Assembly: GCA_021401465.1 (NCBI GenBank)
Contig: JADDMT010000095.1
Location: forward strand, 47,787 to 111,786
Direction: 5' to 3'
DNA: 64,000 bases
Origin: Teratosphaeria epicoccoides
Taxonomy: Eukaryota > Ascomycota > Dothideomycetes > Mycosphaerellales > Teratosphaeriaceae
The position numbers and the translations under genes were made by a program. Shown piece by piece: positions 19,410-30,027 of this stretch. Positions within the stretch are counted from its first letter, which is position 1. Each line of letters begins with the position of its first letter. The notes below the pieces were generated by a model. The model worked only from the letters and a program-made list of their open reading frames with translations, was not told the DNA's origin and ran no database searches.

Positions 19410-21608
19410 TTAGCATACCCTATGCTCTGGTGGTCTCCACGGCACACCTAGAACCTCGAAGATCTTCTTCTCATCCTTGCCCTCCACCAGAGTGCCTTCT
19501 GTCAGCTTTACCCTGCCCTTGCCTCTTATGACATCCTTATACAAGCCGCGCTGGTTCAACCGCATGCCTTTGGTGCTGGCTAACAACCTCAGACTCCTAT
19601 TGAAGATGTCGTTGCCAGTGAAGTAAATGAGCGCGGCTCCCAACTCGTCCGATGGAACCAGAAGCAGATCGATCCGCCGCCATGTCTTCGATTCCGGCAG
19701 GCATGAGGCGCCATGCCATTTGCTGACGTCGTCACGGTCTGTCGTTGCCAATGAAGCCACCAGAAAGCCTGCTTTGCTCAGCGTCGGCACAACCTGCCCC
19801 AGCACGACACTCCTGAGATGCCCTGAACCAGTATTCGGTCTTGTGATGAGGCAATCAATGTCACCAGAGTCCCGAGAGCCTCTCCGATACGAGCCACCGA
19901 CGATGACCTCAAACGACACATCAATGGCTTGCAATGCTCGCTTGACGATCGCGCCATGCTGGACGACTTCTGCTCGAGGTATGCGCGAGTTGAAGTCTTC
20001 ATAGTGTTCGATGCCAATACGTTGATTAGTCGTAAGCTCCGCCTTATCGAGTAATTCGTCCAATGTTTTGTAGCCCTGTGTCACCCATTCGTTCGCCTTT
20101 GCAGGACCTGCGCCATATACCTGCATGAATCTCTGCAGCACTTGGTCCTGTGGGTTCGCTCTCGCATTCTCCAGTCGGCGTAGCCTGCTGGTGACGGCAA
20201 TCTCTTCGATCTTCTCCGCCAGCCGGGTCCCGATTTGCGGCAGCGCCAGTGCTTCATTCTTCGTAGTGACTTTTGTAGGATGATTGCGAAGGGTTGCTAT
20301 TGCTTTGCGATATGCTCGTGTGCGCCATTCGTCGCCGGTCTGGCCGTAGTAGTCCGCCATCTGCTGTAAGATCTCAATGGTCGATGCATTCGGATTGCCT
20401 TTGCGCTCCCCGGTATGCTTCTGCATGCACTGGAACTTGTCCAGCGACGCCTGGTACTTGATGCGTCTCTTCTGCTTGTCCTTCGTTGGAGATATCGAGG
20501 GCGCTTCCTCGTCAGGGTCCGGCCCACCGGCGCTGATAGGCCTATCCTCGTCCTCGAGGGGTACGTCCTGCAGCTCTCGTGCCCGTATTATAGCGGCCTC
20601 AAGCTCTTCAGTACTCATGATCTTCTCAGTGCTAGGCTGCTCTGCGACGTCATGAACTTTCTGCTCCACTAGCTGAAAAGGTAGGGGTGGCAGCGAGGCC
20701 TGCGTTGAGAGAGCGGCTTCATCTGTGGTCTTTGGCGACTCTGGTGGACAAGCCATCACGGACCTACCTGCGGGTTTCAGCTCCAAGGATCGTTCTGATC
20801 CATTGCTTCGCTGCTCCAGTGCATTGAGAGGTACAGTGCTCTCTGCAGGGACTCCTCTGACTGCAAAATGACGCTGCTTGGGATCTATCAACATCCGGAA
20901 CGAAATGCACTCCGACGGATACATTTCGGACACCAGCACGACGCCTCGTGGAAGGCGATCTAGTCTAAGAAAACGAAGCAGCTGGTCATAGGACAACAGC
21001 TTATCGGCAACGATGTGCGTCACATGCTCGTTAAATTCTTGCTGCCAGGTCGCCCCAAATTCGAGTGCCTTCGTGATCCTCATTGCTCTGCCAGGGTTCT
21101 TGTCGTCATTAGGAAAAAAGAACAGATGTTTTCCAGCAAATATTCGCTCTTCTTCGGGCACCAGCTTGATCATGCCCTTCTGCTTGGCAATGGACTTCGG
21201 GATGGCTGTAGGCGGTGCTAAGCTCGTCGTGCTTCTTGTCAGCGTCGAGGCTGGCAGTTGACCTGGGGCCATCGGCTTGCTCGAGGTGCCTGAGAAGGTG
21301 GCGCCCTTGGTAAGGGCTGGACTCGCTTGAGCAGCTGCTCGCGGGACAGTCCTACTACTGCTTGAGGCAACTGCAGCATCATTTTGACGGCGCAGAGGAT
21401 GCTTCCCTGCGGCAGTCGAAGCTGGGCAGGCAGCGCTTGATGCTCGCTTGTCAGTGACAGAGTGAGCCATTTCACGGGCTCGCTTCAACTTGCTAATTGA
21501 CTCCGCCATGCCTGCATCGAGCTCGTCGCCGTCGCTGGACAACGCGTCGTCCAAGCCAGCAAATGCATCCTGCTTGCGCTTGAGCGCGTTCACGCGCTCG
21601 CAGTCCAT
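19410..21608 (-). CDS. POL4: Family X DNA polymerase (Pol lambda/Pol4 type) with BRCT domain
   Basis: One long exon. From the ATG at 21608 the protein has 732 residues; an in-frame ATG at 21707 would add 33 more, but those residues look unlike coding sequence and overlap the neighbouring divergent transcript. After a Ser/Ala-rich disordered region comes a BRCT domain (about residues 155-250, FAGKHLFFFPND...VTHIVADKLLSYDQLLRFL). A second linker follows, then the 8-kDa dRP-lyase/fingers region (NPNASTIEILQQMADYYGQ, TLRNHPTKV) and helix-hairpin-helix (GAGPAKANEWVTQGYKTL). The palm has GGSYRRGSRDSGDIDCL with the paired metal-binding Asp, and WRRIDLLL with the third Asp. ALIYFTGNDIFNRSLR is the YFTGS-type steric gate motif. 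The enzyme fills gaps in end joining and base excision repair. Confidence 0.92.
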   Translation of the reverse strand: MDCERVNALKRKQDAFAGLDDALSSDGDELDAGMAESISKLKRAREMAHSVTDKRASSAACPASTAAGKHPLRRQNDAAVASSSSRTVPRAAAQASPALTKGATFSGTSSKPMAPGQLPASTLTRSTTSLAPPTAIPKSIAKQKGMIKLVPEEERIFAGKHLFFFPNDDKNPGRAMRITKALEFGATWQQEFNEHVTHIVADKLLSYDQLLRFLRLDRLPRGVVLVSEMYPSECISFRMLIDPKQRHFAVRGVPAESTVPLNALEQRSNGSERSLELKPAGRSVMACPPESPKTTDEAALSTQASLPPLPFQLVEQKVHDVAEQPSTEKIMSTEELEAAIIRARELQDVPLEDEDRPISAGGPDPDEEAPSISPTKDKQKRRIKYQASLDKFQCMQKHTGERKGNPNASTIEILQQMADYYGQTGDEWRTRAYRKAIATLRNHPTKVTTKNEALALPQIGTRLAEKIEEIAVTSRLRRLENARANPQDQVLQRFMQVYGAGPAKANEWVTQGYKTLDELLDKAELTTNQRIGIEHYEDFNSRIPRAEVVQHGAIVKRALQAIDVSFEVIVGGSYRRGSRDSGDIDCLITRPNTGSGHLRSVVLGQVVPTLSKAGFLVASLATTDRDDVSKWHGASCLPESKTWRRIDLLLVPSDELGAALIYFTGNDIFNRSLRLLASTKGMRLNQRGLYKDVIRGKGRVKLTEGTLVEGKDEKKIFEVLGVPWRPPEHRVC

Positions 21609-21803
21609 GGCTCCGCATGTGCTGCCCTGGCAAATCAACCCTGAGACAGCATAAGTAATTTCCCATGTGATGTGAGGTGGAAGTTGCCTAATACATGTGG
21701 AAGGCAAGGGTCCTTGGGTGCTCGGCAGTGGAGAAAGCTAAACCCGACTCAGGCCGGAAATCATTTCCTTCTGCCTCGCCCTCACATTATTGTCAACTGC
21801 GAC
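21609..21803. promoter_or_regulatory. Divergent promoter between POL4 and the ankyrin gene
   Basis: Only 195 bp separate the chosen start codons, so the two genes probably share a bidirectional promoter. No TATA box is obvious. Confidence 0.5.
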
Positions 21804-22550
21804 ATGACGAAGCTCGTGATGGCGCAAGCTCCGACGATCGACCGCTTGTTGAATAAAGTACCTGACGCAGCAAGCGTAGTCCTGGACCAATTGCGTTCTC
21901 ATCCGGACCTCGCGTCCAAGCAAGATGCTCATGGGTACAGTCTCGTGCATGCAGCTGCCTCATATGAGCATGCAGACCTGCTTAATGCTCTCGTGCGGGA
22001 ATTCAACGTTGACGTCAACATCAAAGACGAAGATGGCGAGACTGCCTTGTTCAGCGTCGAGAGTGTGGCAATGGCTAAGGCATTACTGGAGCTTGGCGTT
22101 GATCAATCACTGAAGAACAGTGACGGCCAGACTGCAGAGCAGAAACTCGACGACGAGGACGAGCAGCCCGAGGTGGCTGCCTTCTTGCGTCAAGCGGCTG
22201 GTCAACCCACTGCAGAAGCTACAGCGTCAATCGTCACACAGACTGCTGAAGCAAACTCGTCTACAGAAGCCACAACAGCAGGGACTCTGAATGGCCAGAC
22301 AAATGGTCTGCACGCCCCTCCGCCATTGCCTGAGGGCGTACAGGTCAACGTCGGGACCATGCAGTGGGATGAAGCCGGTGGCGAGCCAGACCCAGAATTC
22401 AGACGCAGGATCGAGGAGCTGGCCGCGAGAGAGGACTTTCAGACGGATGACGGGCAGAGGCAGCTTAGAGAGCTCGTGCAGGAGGCTGTGTCAGGAATCA
22501 GACAGGGAGATGATGGGCAGCCAGCCGCTAGCAGGAGGAGATTGGATTGA
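21804..22550 (+). CDS. Small ankyrin-repeat protein
   Basis: 248 residues from the ATG at 21804 (MTKLVMAQAPTIDRLL); longer readings upstream add implausible sequence. Residues about 20-115 form ankyrin repeats: DAHGYSLVHAAASYEHADLL, DEDGETALFSVESVAMAKAL and NSDGQTAEQKL are successive repeat cores with the usual G-T/S-LH signature. A Thr/Ala-rich linker leads to a conserved-looking C-terminus (VNVGTMQWDEAGGEPDPEFR, RRIEELAAREDF). This layout resembles the small cytoplasmic ankyrin proteins of ascomycetes (for example the Yar1-like group), which act as binding chaperones, but I cannot assign a partner. It is divergent from POL4. Confidence 0.8.
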   Translation: MTKLVMAQAPTIDRLLNKVPDAASVVLDQLRSHPDLASKQDAHGYSLVHAAASYEHADLLNALVREFNVDVNIKDEDGETALFSVESVAMAKALLELGVDQSLKNSDGQTAEQKLDDEDEQPEVAAFLRQAAGQPTAEATASIVTQTAEANSSTEATTAGTLNGQTNGLHAPPPLPEGVQVNVGTMQWDEAGGEPDPEFRRRIEELAAREDFQTDDGQRQLRELVQEAVSGIRQGDDGQPAASRRRLD

Positions 22551-24115
22551 GGAATGGGCCGCACTTTTTGTGGAAGCTCATGCACGGACTTTGTGCGGGC
22601 TGTCATCTTGGCATCCTACCGCACCGTCGCCAAGCTGATCGAGCAAAGCAAGTACACTGAGGCTGACGATATCTCGTGATTCGTCTCCATCTATTAAATG
22701 CTATCACGGTCCACAACAGATCAGTCGGGGTTTCGAGCTTGAATCCTGCTTGAACGGTCGTGGCGTCAACAGGTGCCCAGATCCGGTTTTCGTTGGAAGC
22801 TCTTGGTATTCTGAACCACATCATGAAGGATGTTCTCAAGATCTGCTCTGAAACAAACGTCAGCGTCGCTCGCATCGCTCTGCCAAAGTCGAACGAATTG
22901 GGCATGCACGAGGACTATGGGTGTCTTAGCTCACTTCTGAACACCTTCGAACACTCGCAAGGTTCAAAAGACCTGGCCTTCGCGCAAGTCCCGGTCAACG
23001 TCGGCCAGCTTCTTCTGTGCCCGATGTCTTGCTGGTGAGCACACCAAGACGCTTCGTCTGTATGAAGACATCAGCTAGAACCCCACGGAGACCCAGGGAG
23101 CACGCCGCGGAGCTACTCTCCCATCTGCGCACAGGTGTTGAACTCTCCTATCCACAAGCTGCAGAGAAGGACAAGGTCGCTGCAGGTCTGGCTGCCCACT
23201 ACTTCGAGGAAATCGTTCTTGTGCGTGGAGTTACCTTCCGTTTGCTCGTCGAATGCAGGTCGCCTCCACTGTCAATGAGGAGGATGATGGCGACGAGTCA
23301 GCAGCTGCTACCATCCCGCGCGGAAAAAGTGTCGTCATCGACAACGGCGCAGGTGGCGAGGTCGATAGATTGGACGTTGACAAGGGTGCTCTGGTGCAGG
23401 TGCATTTGCGCTTACTGAGGCACACTTACCAGCGTCTTGGCTCTTGGTCCAAGTCATGCGGCGTTCATAGAAAGCTGTACACTGACCTTTCTGCTACGTA
23501 TGGCAAGCGGCTTGGTGGACAAGAGGATGTAGAGAAGCGGCAGACCAATGGTTTCGGTAACGGTACGAGCAGTGCTCGTTGGCGTCGTTGAAGAATGCTG
23601 AGGAGGAGTTGTTTGTCAACGTATGACTGTGAGAAGCGCTGGGAGAGCCCGTCGAGCTGGACGTAGGCGCACTTGATCGTTTCGGGATGGAAGCCGTGTG
23701 AGATAAATATCGAGTAGTAAATCAACCCAGTCGTGTCTTTGCAGTCCTGTTACCACTGCCGCGAGTAAGTAATGGGTTGGCCGTCTTGACAGTCAATCGA
23801 TGCGAGCTCACCGTCCACGGTGCTGATAGACATATCGGTGGTCAGAGATTAACGTCAGTTTTGACACAACGGCTTTGCTCAATATATATGTCAATTGACG
23901 GGAGGTGGGGGCCTGACAGTAGCCGCATTGACTCAGAATATGGACGAGACCACTCGGGAACACTGGTACAGATCGTACTTCTGTTTCCACACGTCGCACT
24001 TGAGTCTGCGCGGGCCTCATTCGATGAACAAAGCGCCCACCATCTCACACCGCACGACTTGCCACCTTGCTTGCCCACTTTGGATCTATCGCACGTCCCC
24101 TCGACATATCCTTGT
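22551..24115. other. 1.5 kb without an assignable gene
   Basis: Short frames exist on both strands, the longest being 22760-23038, 23017-23418 and 23253-23591 (+) and 23465-23725 (-). Some have amphipathic or acidic stretches that look protein-like, but no domain is recognised and I could not join them with credible splice sites. A broken gene is possible. Confidence 0.4.
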
Positions 24116-25955
24116 CTACAGCTCCTCTTCCTCTGACTGTTCATGCTGCTCCACCTCTTGCCCTATGTAATGAACCTGCACCTGGCTGCCCTCCTGAATG
24201 CCACACTCGATCATGGTCTGTGAATGGCCGTACTGCTCGCCCGCGAAGGCCAGAGTCGGCTTCATGTCCTGCTTGAGCTTGAGGCCACCCTCTAGAGCAG
24301 CGCGGCGGATAACGTCCCTGACCTTCGTCTCGCCCGTGACCGGAATCTGGCGGACGTTCCTATTCGCTGTAATAGATCAGCTCTGTTGGCTACGATAAGA
24401 CAAAGATAGATTTACGGTAGATGGTTTTGATGAAGAAGTACTTCTTCGCGCCCTCGGTACCAACGCCACGGCGCTTCTCCTCAGCGATGCTGACGACATG
24501 CAATCTTGCGTTCGCGTCATGAAGCTCGTCCTCCAGATATGAGACCTTCGCCTGGAGTGCCTGAAGCTCTTTCTGCAAGCTGGTGATGGTGCTCAGCAGA
24601 TTTTGGGTGTCCACAGAGGCAGTTGCGTCCGCGATTGCGCTGAGGCCTTGTGAAGCAGGCATGGGTGCCACGACTGATCTGATTGACGGAGCCGCTGGAG
24701 CAGAAGTGGCAGGAATGGCAGAGGCATGAGCAGCTGGTGGCTTCGCAATATTTTGGACCCTCTCCTCGGTCCTAGCCTCAAGAACCTCAAGCGGCGTGGC
24801 ATGGTTCGCAACAGGAGCCAGCGATGCTGACTTTGGCGCAGTCAATACCGCGTCCTGGGCCTCTGCCGTGACAGGTGCAGTATCTCTATGCCGGGCCGCC
24901 GCAGGATGGACCTTTGGCTGGCGATCAAGCTCAGCCAGGCGGTTCTTCACATCAAACACAACCGTATCCTTCTCTTTTCTTTCCAGCAATCCAAGGTCCT
25001 TGAGCTGCGCGTTGATCTTCTGCTGCTCGGATGTAGAGACCTTGAACTCCGTAGCGATCTGCTTCATGCGCAGGTGCGGCGGCGTTCCACGGCCGATGCT
25101 GGTTGCCGTCGAGGTCGCAGCTGGCGCGGCCGGCGGCTTCATGGCCGTTGTGGCGGCAGTCGTGCTGGCTTCCCGTGCAGTAGATGCGGTTGGTGGCTTG
25201 AAATCAAAGCTCGAGGTGTCAAGTGTCTTCTTGTCCTTGGGCTCGCCCGCCTTAGGGGTTGGGTTGGCAGCGAAGGAGCTCCAGGCGTTGGAGGGTGCTG
25301 CTGGAGAAAGACGCTTCGTGGCTGGCGGTACTGAGGGATTCGACCTAAATGGCGCTGGAGGCGCGCGACTGGTCGGTGCTGCATGGTGGACTGGAGAAGG
25401 CGTAATGCCGTTGGAACGCGGGTCAGCCGAGGAGCTCGACGCGCTGCTGCGGCTGGTCCCACGACTGCCGCCTGGATGGCTGCGGACTCTACCGCCAGTA
25501 GAGTTGCTCAAGAACTCTCGTGCCTCCTTTGTACTTTTAGTATGCACAAGAAAAGCTCGTTATAGCCCTGTCGAACTTACTCTGAGCGCATCGGCATCGC
25601 CCCACCCTGACGGACCCCTGGCGGTTGACTCCTCGACATTCAAGTCGCGGCTTACGAGCGGTGAGCGCGGTGTTGGGGCTGAGGGCGGTGGCGGTGGCGG
25701 AGAGCTAGAAGGGGCAGCAGTCGGCTTGGTAATTGTGACGGCAGGGGGTGGCTCAGAAGCACGCCATAAGGTGTTCTCATCCTGCGCAATGTCGCGCGCG
25801 CCGCCAGATGGTGTCGTGCTTGAAGCGCCTGGCGGCGAGCGTATGGTCACCGGCTTGGACGCTGGCGCGACAAAGGTTGGCTGTGGGGTCGCCTTCGCCA
25901 TTAATCGAGCCGCCTTGGCAGCCAGGAATGCTGTTCCATCCGTGTCTACGGCCAT
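24116..25955 (-). CDS. Unknown Ala/Ser/Pro-rich protein with coiled coil and compact C-terminal domain
   Basis: Three exons, 25955-25581, 25526-24416 and 24366-24116, join in frame across GT-AG introns of 54 and 49 nt to give 578 residues. The first ~300 residues are low-complexity (Pro, Ala, Ser, Thr) and probably disordered, apart from a small predicted helix (FLAAKAARLMAKA). A segment around residues 285-345 (HLRMKQIATEFKVSTSEQQ ... DVKNRLAELDRQ) is helical, and a coiled coil follows near residues 445-490 (LLSTITSLQKELQALQAKVS). The last ~85 residues look folded: RQIPVTGETKVRDVIRRAAL, then LKQDMKPTLAFAGEQYGHSQ, then a strand ending VQVHYIG. That pattern recalls a ubiquitin-like beta-grasp fold, but this is only an impression. 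I do not recognise the family. A long opposite-strand open frame is a codon-bias shadow. Confidence 0.72.
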
Positions 25956-27804
25956 GGTCAGCAATCGTACGGGCGCGTGTAATTGCCTGAATGCGATGTA
26001 TTGTTGATTGTTTTTGAGTTGTGTGGACAAAACCAAAAGGGTCCAGTTTTGTGACAGCAACGCCGGCCGTGGCTTCCTCCGATTGCTCCGTGCTCTTGCC
26101 TCTTCTGGAGTTGACCAAGACGAATCCTGCAATGCTGCTCGGTGTTGTGCTGGAATGCCTTGCCTTCTTCGTGGTCGAGAACATGAGTCTGGCAAAGGCT
26201 GTTGCTAGGGTCTGATCTTGAAGACGACAACGACCTCAAGGCGACAAAGTCTCGCCTTGGCACGTATACCTGATTCATGTCAATCAATCAGCTATACCAG
26301 CCTGTGCTCATCCATGAGACGCAGCTGAGCTTTGACAGCTGGATTGCAGGGTCGCGAATGCCCGTGATCAGTATCCCGCTACAGCAACCACAGACAGGGA
26401 CGTAAAGGAGAGTCGTCGAGACATTGTGATTGAATGCGATTGCGATGTAGGCATGATCTCAGGAAGGTGGAGGAAAGATCTCTGGCGTGATCGTTCATCG
26501 GACGCTGCATGGCTTGCACTGCTGGCGGCCCAAGAATCTTGAGTGAGGGCGTGTGTCTCACCGAGTAGCTGAAAAGAGGCATCCAGTGAGGCAGGTTGAC
26601 AATGAAGAGATCACCAGGGACAGAAGCATGTACAGTCCAGCAAGCAAAGGCTGCGGGCATTGGTAAGGTCTTTTCGGGTACAATCCAACCAACCATCTAC
26701 TCGCACTTACAGGAGCTGCGCATCACCACCCCAGCAGCAGCGAAGCCAGAAATCCTATGCGGATCTAGATGCCCAAGAATCATTGGACCGGATTGTGCCA
26801 AGCGGCTCCAAATCGGTGCTGCACCACAGCAGGCCTGTGAAGGGACGTCATGCGCAGCATTATGGCTTGACGGAACGCAGCTTGTTGCAGAGAAACTTGG
26901 CCCAGTACAGTTGGATGACCGCTGAATATTGTACATCTCCCGCTAGAGACCAAAAGCCAGATGCATCGCACGGTTCTCCAAGTCTAGTCATGCCTCCGGA
27001 GCTTGCGTTGGCACGCGCAGCTTTGAATATAACGGATTGCTTTCCCCAGAAAACAGGCTGTACATCATCAGTGTGTTGAAATTATGGCTAAGCGTTCCGA
27101 TCGTCAAGCAATGGTCCGCTTTAAGCTGGCAAATTTTCACGATGGATGCTGCTGCCGCAATGGTTCGAATGGCTTGTCGGCACCGATGCCGTGATGGTGC
27201 CGATATGATGCTGCGATGGTAGCCAGTCGTCAGTCTTCCCATGGGCCATCAATTTGGCATGGAGGGTCGATATCTCCCTGCATATTGCCGCAGTCATCCG
27301 GCCAGCCGTCAGGTATGAGAGCAAAGCTGCCTGGTCGACTTCATCTGGCAACAAGGCGGTTGAACTTAGTCTCTGGAGCAGAAGCAATGGCCGCCGTCGA
27401 GCTCACGAGCACTTGCGCGCCCTCTAGCTACAGTGCGGAGGCTGGTGGAGTTCTGCGATGGCAAGCTCAAGCTGTCTGTTGGTCCGAACTCAAAGCTTGG
27501 GTGGACCGTGCGCCTCAGCTGCTGCCCTTGGCCTTCCCCAATGACCTTGTTTCGTTTTCGCACCAACAGCCAGAGACCAAATTTCGCTGCATCTACAAGT
27601 ACTGATGATCGCGTCGAGATCAATTTGGTCAAGGGCAGGCATTCTCGCTGGATGCTCACCACACCATTGTATTGGCGGGTCGACGAAGCCAAGCAATCTG
27701 GGAGAACGCGTGACGGATGGCTCTCTGGTCATGTTGGGGTTACGCCTTCTCGGGATTAAGAGGAAGAGCACATTGTCTACACTAGTAGCGGAAGACCTTC
27801 GGTA
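25956..27804. other. 1.8 kb without an assignable gene
   Basis: Several overlapping short frames occur on both strands (for example 26596-26925 +, 27216-27605 + and 27366-27692 -), but none shows a domain, signal peptide or consistent splice structure. The part next to 25955 is the likely promoter of the preceding reverse-strand gene. Confidence 0.4.
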
Positions 27805-28869
27805 TCAAAGTTGTTGGGTGCTAAAATTACTGATGAACACCACCAAGACTGCACAATATGCCGCCGAAGCCGCAAACAGTTGCTGCCTCGTTGCCCTCGT
27901 CAATGTGGACATTGCAAAGCCGAAAAGCAGGGTGAATACCATCAGGATACCGACAGCTTTGAAGGGCGAACTCCTCTGCGGACCCTCCGTGACCTTGTAC
28001 AATGCCACAACTGGAAGCACAAGCAGCACGAAGATTACTGCAGTGATGAGAATGTTCACGAGAGAGTCTATTCGCGAAGGATCGTAATAATGGATCCGGA
28101 TGTTATCGGTCTTCTCCCTGGGCTCTTCGGTGACGAAGATTCTCTGTAGACCTCTGGTCAGTCACAAGCGCGTGATGGGCACAACATGCACTGACCTTTA
28201 TGATATTGCATTTGCACCATTTCGTCAGTACCTGGTTGAGCGTCGCAAGGCACCGTTCGACCAGACCGTCGAAATCTGCACTTTCTCGCCCAGTGCGAAA
28301 CGTAATGATGTCCTCTTTGTTCCGGATAAATGCGAGCTGTTCGTCAACGAGTGGCTTCTGTGCGTCGAACCAGTTCAGTACGCTCTGGTAGGCCGCCTCG
28401 TAGGCCGTTGGAGTGCATGGACTTCTTTGGCTTTGAATAGGAGCTCGTCCGAATAGAGGTCAGCAGCAAAACAGACCGAGCACTTCCTTGACAAACCATA
28501 TTCGATGAGCTTCTTGTGCAATTCTGTAAGGACCTCTGGTCTCGTCCTCTCTAATTGCTCTCGAAATTGATCGGGCATTTTTTCCAAGCTCGATGATCGG
28601 TCATCACGATCCTTATCTTGCAGGCAGAGCATTCTCGACTCGATCCCAGACTCGAGATCACATTGATCGAGACTATCGAGATCCACCTCCAGACGTTCAA
28701 TATCATATTGTAAAGCCGAAAGTAATCTGAAGTGGAGGTGCAAGAATCCTCGATACTGCAGAAAGTTACGATCACTGGCCTGGAAGTTTGCAACAAGCTT
28801 GTAGCCTTTTGCGCAGTGCTCGACTGGTGCTGTCAGCGGGATTTCGATTTCAACGGGGCAGAAACAGCA
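27805..28869 (-). CDS. DUF6594-family membrane protein (5' end unresolved)
   Basis: Exons read from the reverse strand: open frame from about 28869 to 28497, then 28443-28196, then 28143-27805, joined in phase across introns 28444-28496 and 28144-28195. The first exon has the family-like start ANFQASDRNFLQYRGF leading into a helix (LLSALQYDIERLEVDLDSLD). The middle exon holds YEAAYQSVLNWFDAQKPLV and a long helical stretch. The last has two hydrophobic helices near the C-terminus: NILITAVIFVLLVLPVVALY, and VGILMVFTLLFGFAMSTLTR followed by QQLFAASAAYCAVLVVFISN. This helix-rich body with C-terminal membrane segments is typical of the filamentous-fungal DUF6594 family, whose function is unknown. 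The true start is not clear; an ATG at 29144 opens a 45-codon frame that may be a first exon. Confidence 0.72.
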
Positions 28870-29404
28870 TCAGCGCACCTTTCCGAGTCTGTGTTCTGCG
28901 AAATTGGGACTCAGCCCTTAGCTGACGTGTGCTTTGCCGCGGACGCCAATGCCACCATCTCTTCGCTGACAATGGACAAGTCATCAGTAATAGCCGTCAA
29001 TGCACAGGGCTAGAGTAATGTACCCGATTTGCTTTTTCTGACAGCGATCTCAGGGTCATAGGTGCTGAATGATACGGCAGTATCGCCGCTTATGATCGGC
29101 GATGACGGGACGCCTTGAGCAGGCTTGCTCTGCTTCTCTGCCATTCTCAATCAATTCCTTCAACATAAGTTGTCAGTGGTCCGTTCATTGACATATGGAT
29201 TATGTGGAATGGGAGGCATCGATTTGGACGGGAAGGCTCACCTGCTATATAAGCCAAAGCCGAAGTGTAGCCGGCCTGACGCATCTGCACGACCTACGCT
29301 TTTGGAGTGTTACCTCAAGCTGAGTACAAAATGGCCCATGCATCTTACAACATTTGCAAAAGGCCCATGTCCAATGAACAAGTTACCAACCGAGAATTGC
29401 ACGC
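28870..29404. other. Spacer, possibly containing the first exon of the DUF6594 gene
   Basis: On the reverse strand an ATG at 29144 begins a 45-codon frame (MAEKQSKPAQGVPSSP...). It could splice to the downstream DUF6594 exon, but I could not settle the junctions. Nothing else is recognised. Confidence 0.35.
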
Positions 29405-29819
29405 CTACTTCTTGAAAGATAGCTTCGACTGCTCCACATCCTTACGGACCTCGTCGCCCCGCCTCAGCTGATAAGACCATGTGCCGCTTTTATATATTGC
29501 ACTTTCGACGGTAAAGGACTGCCTCCTGCTTATGTCGTCGGACTGTGGTACCATCAGGCTAACTTTGTCCCCGTTCCCGAACTTGGCGGGAGTCTATTTG
29601 CGAACTCATTTAGTTTTCTGTTTGATCTGAAGTTGGGGAGAGACAATCACTCACACTAATCTGAGAGGCATTCGGATTTGGCCCGACCCAAGACTTGAAA
29701 CCACTTGGTTGCTGAGATCCGCCGGGACTGACGTCGTTGCTACCGTCTTCGGGCTGACTTGTTGCATCAGTGGAATAGCTAGAATCGAGGTGGTGGCTTA
29801 GACTCACCGGCGCGGACAT
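29405..29819 (-). CDS. Small protein with possible SH3/Tudor-like barrel
   Basis: Two exons, 29819-29655 and 29593-29405, join in phase across a 61-nt GTGAGT...TAG intron to give 117 residues. The first half is Ser/Pro/Gly-rich and disordered. The second exon encodes a compact beta-type segment: FGNGDKVSLMVPQ, then RRQSFTVESAIYKSGTWSYQ, then LRRGDEVRKDVEQSKL. The G-D-K-V entry followed by regularly spaced short strands is the pattern of small SH3/KOW/Tudor-type barrels, such as the fungal hypervirulence-associated TUDOR-type proteins. This is a resemblance, not a firm assignment. The gene is too small and interrupted to appear as one long open frame; clean splice sites and preserved phase are the main support. 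Confidence 0.6.
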
Positions 29820-30027
29820 ATTGACTGATGCGTTACTGCCTCAGGCAGCCTTTGAACTCAACGTCGTGCGGGTCAGGGGCTATAAAGGCCTTTCGGCCTG
29901 TCGCATCCTTCATCTACTTGTGTTCTTTCTTCAACACTACCTTGCTACAACCACTCCTACGTCTTTGCGGCTGTCAGATCAGATCAGTCTCATTTTGCCA
30001 ACACATTCAGTTGTGCTGCATCTTGTC

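Noticed and set aside
21609..21707. Longer N-terminus of the family X polymerase
   Set aside because: The extra 33 residues look non-coding and overlap the divergent neighbour's leader; the ATG at 21608 is preferred, although the longer form cannot be excluded.
24796..26007. 403-codon open frame on the + strand
   Set aside because: It lies antisense to the three-exon Ala/Ser/Pro-rich gene, whose codon bias leaves the opposite strand open.
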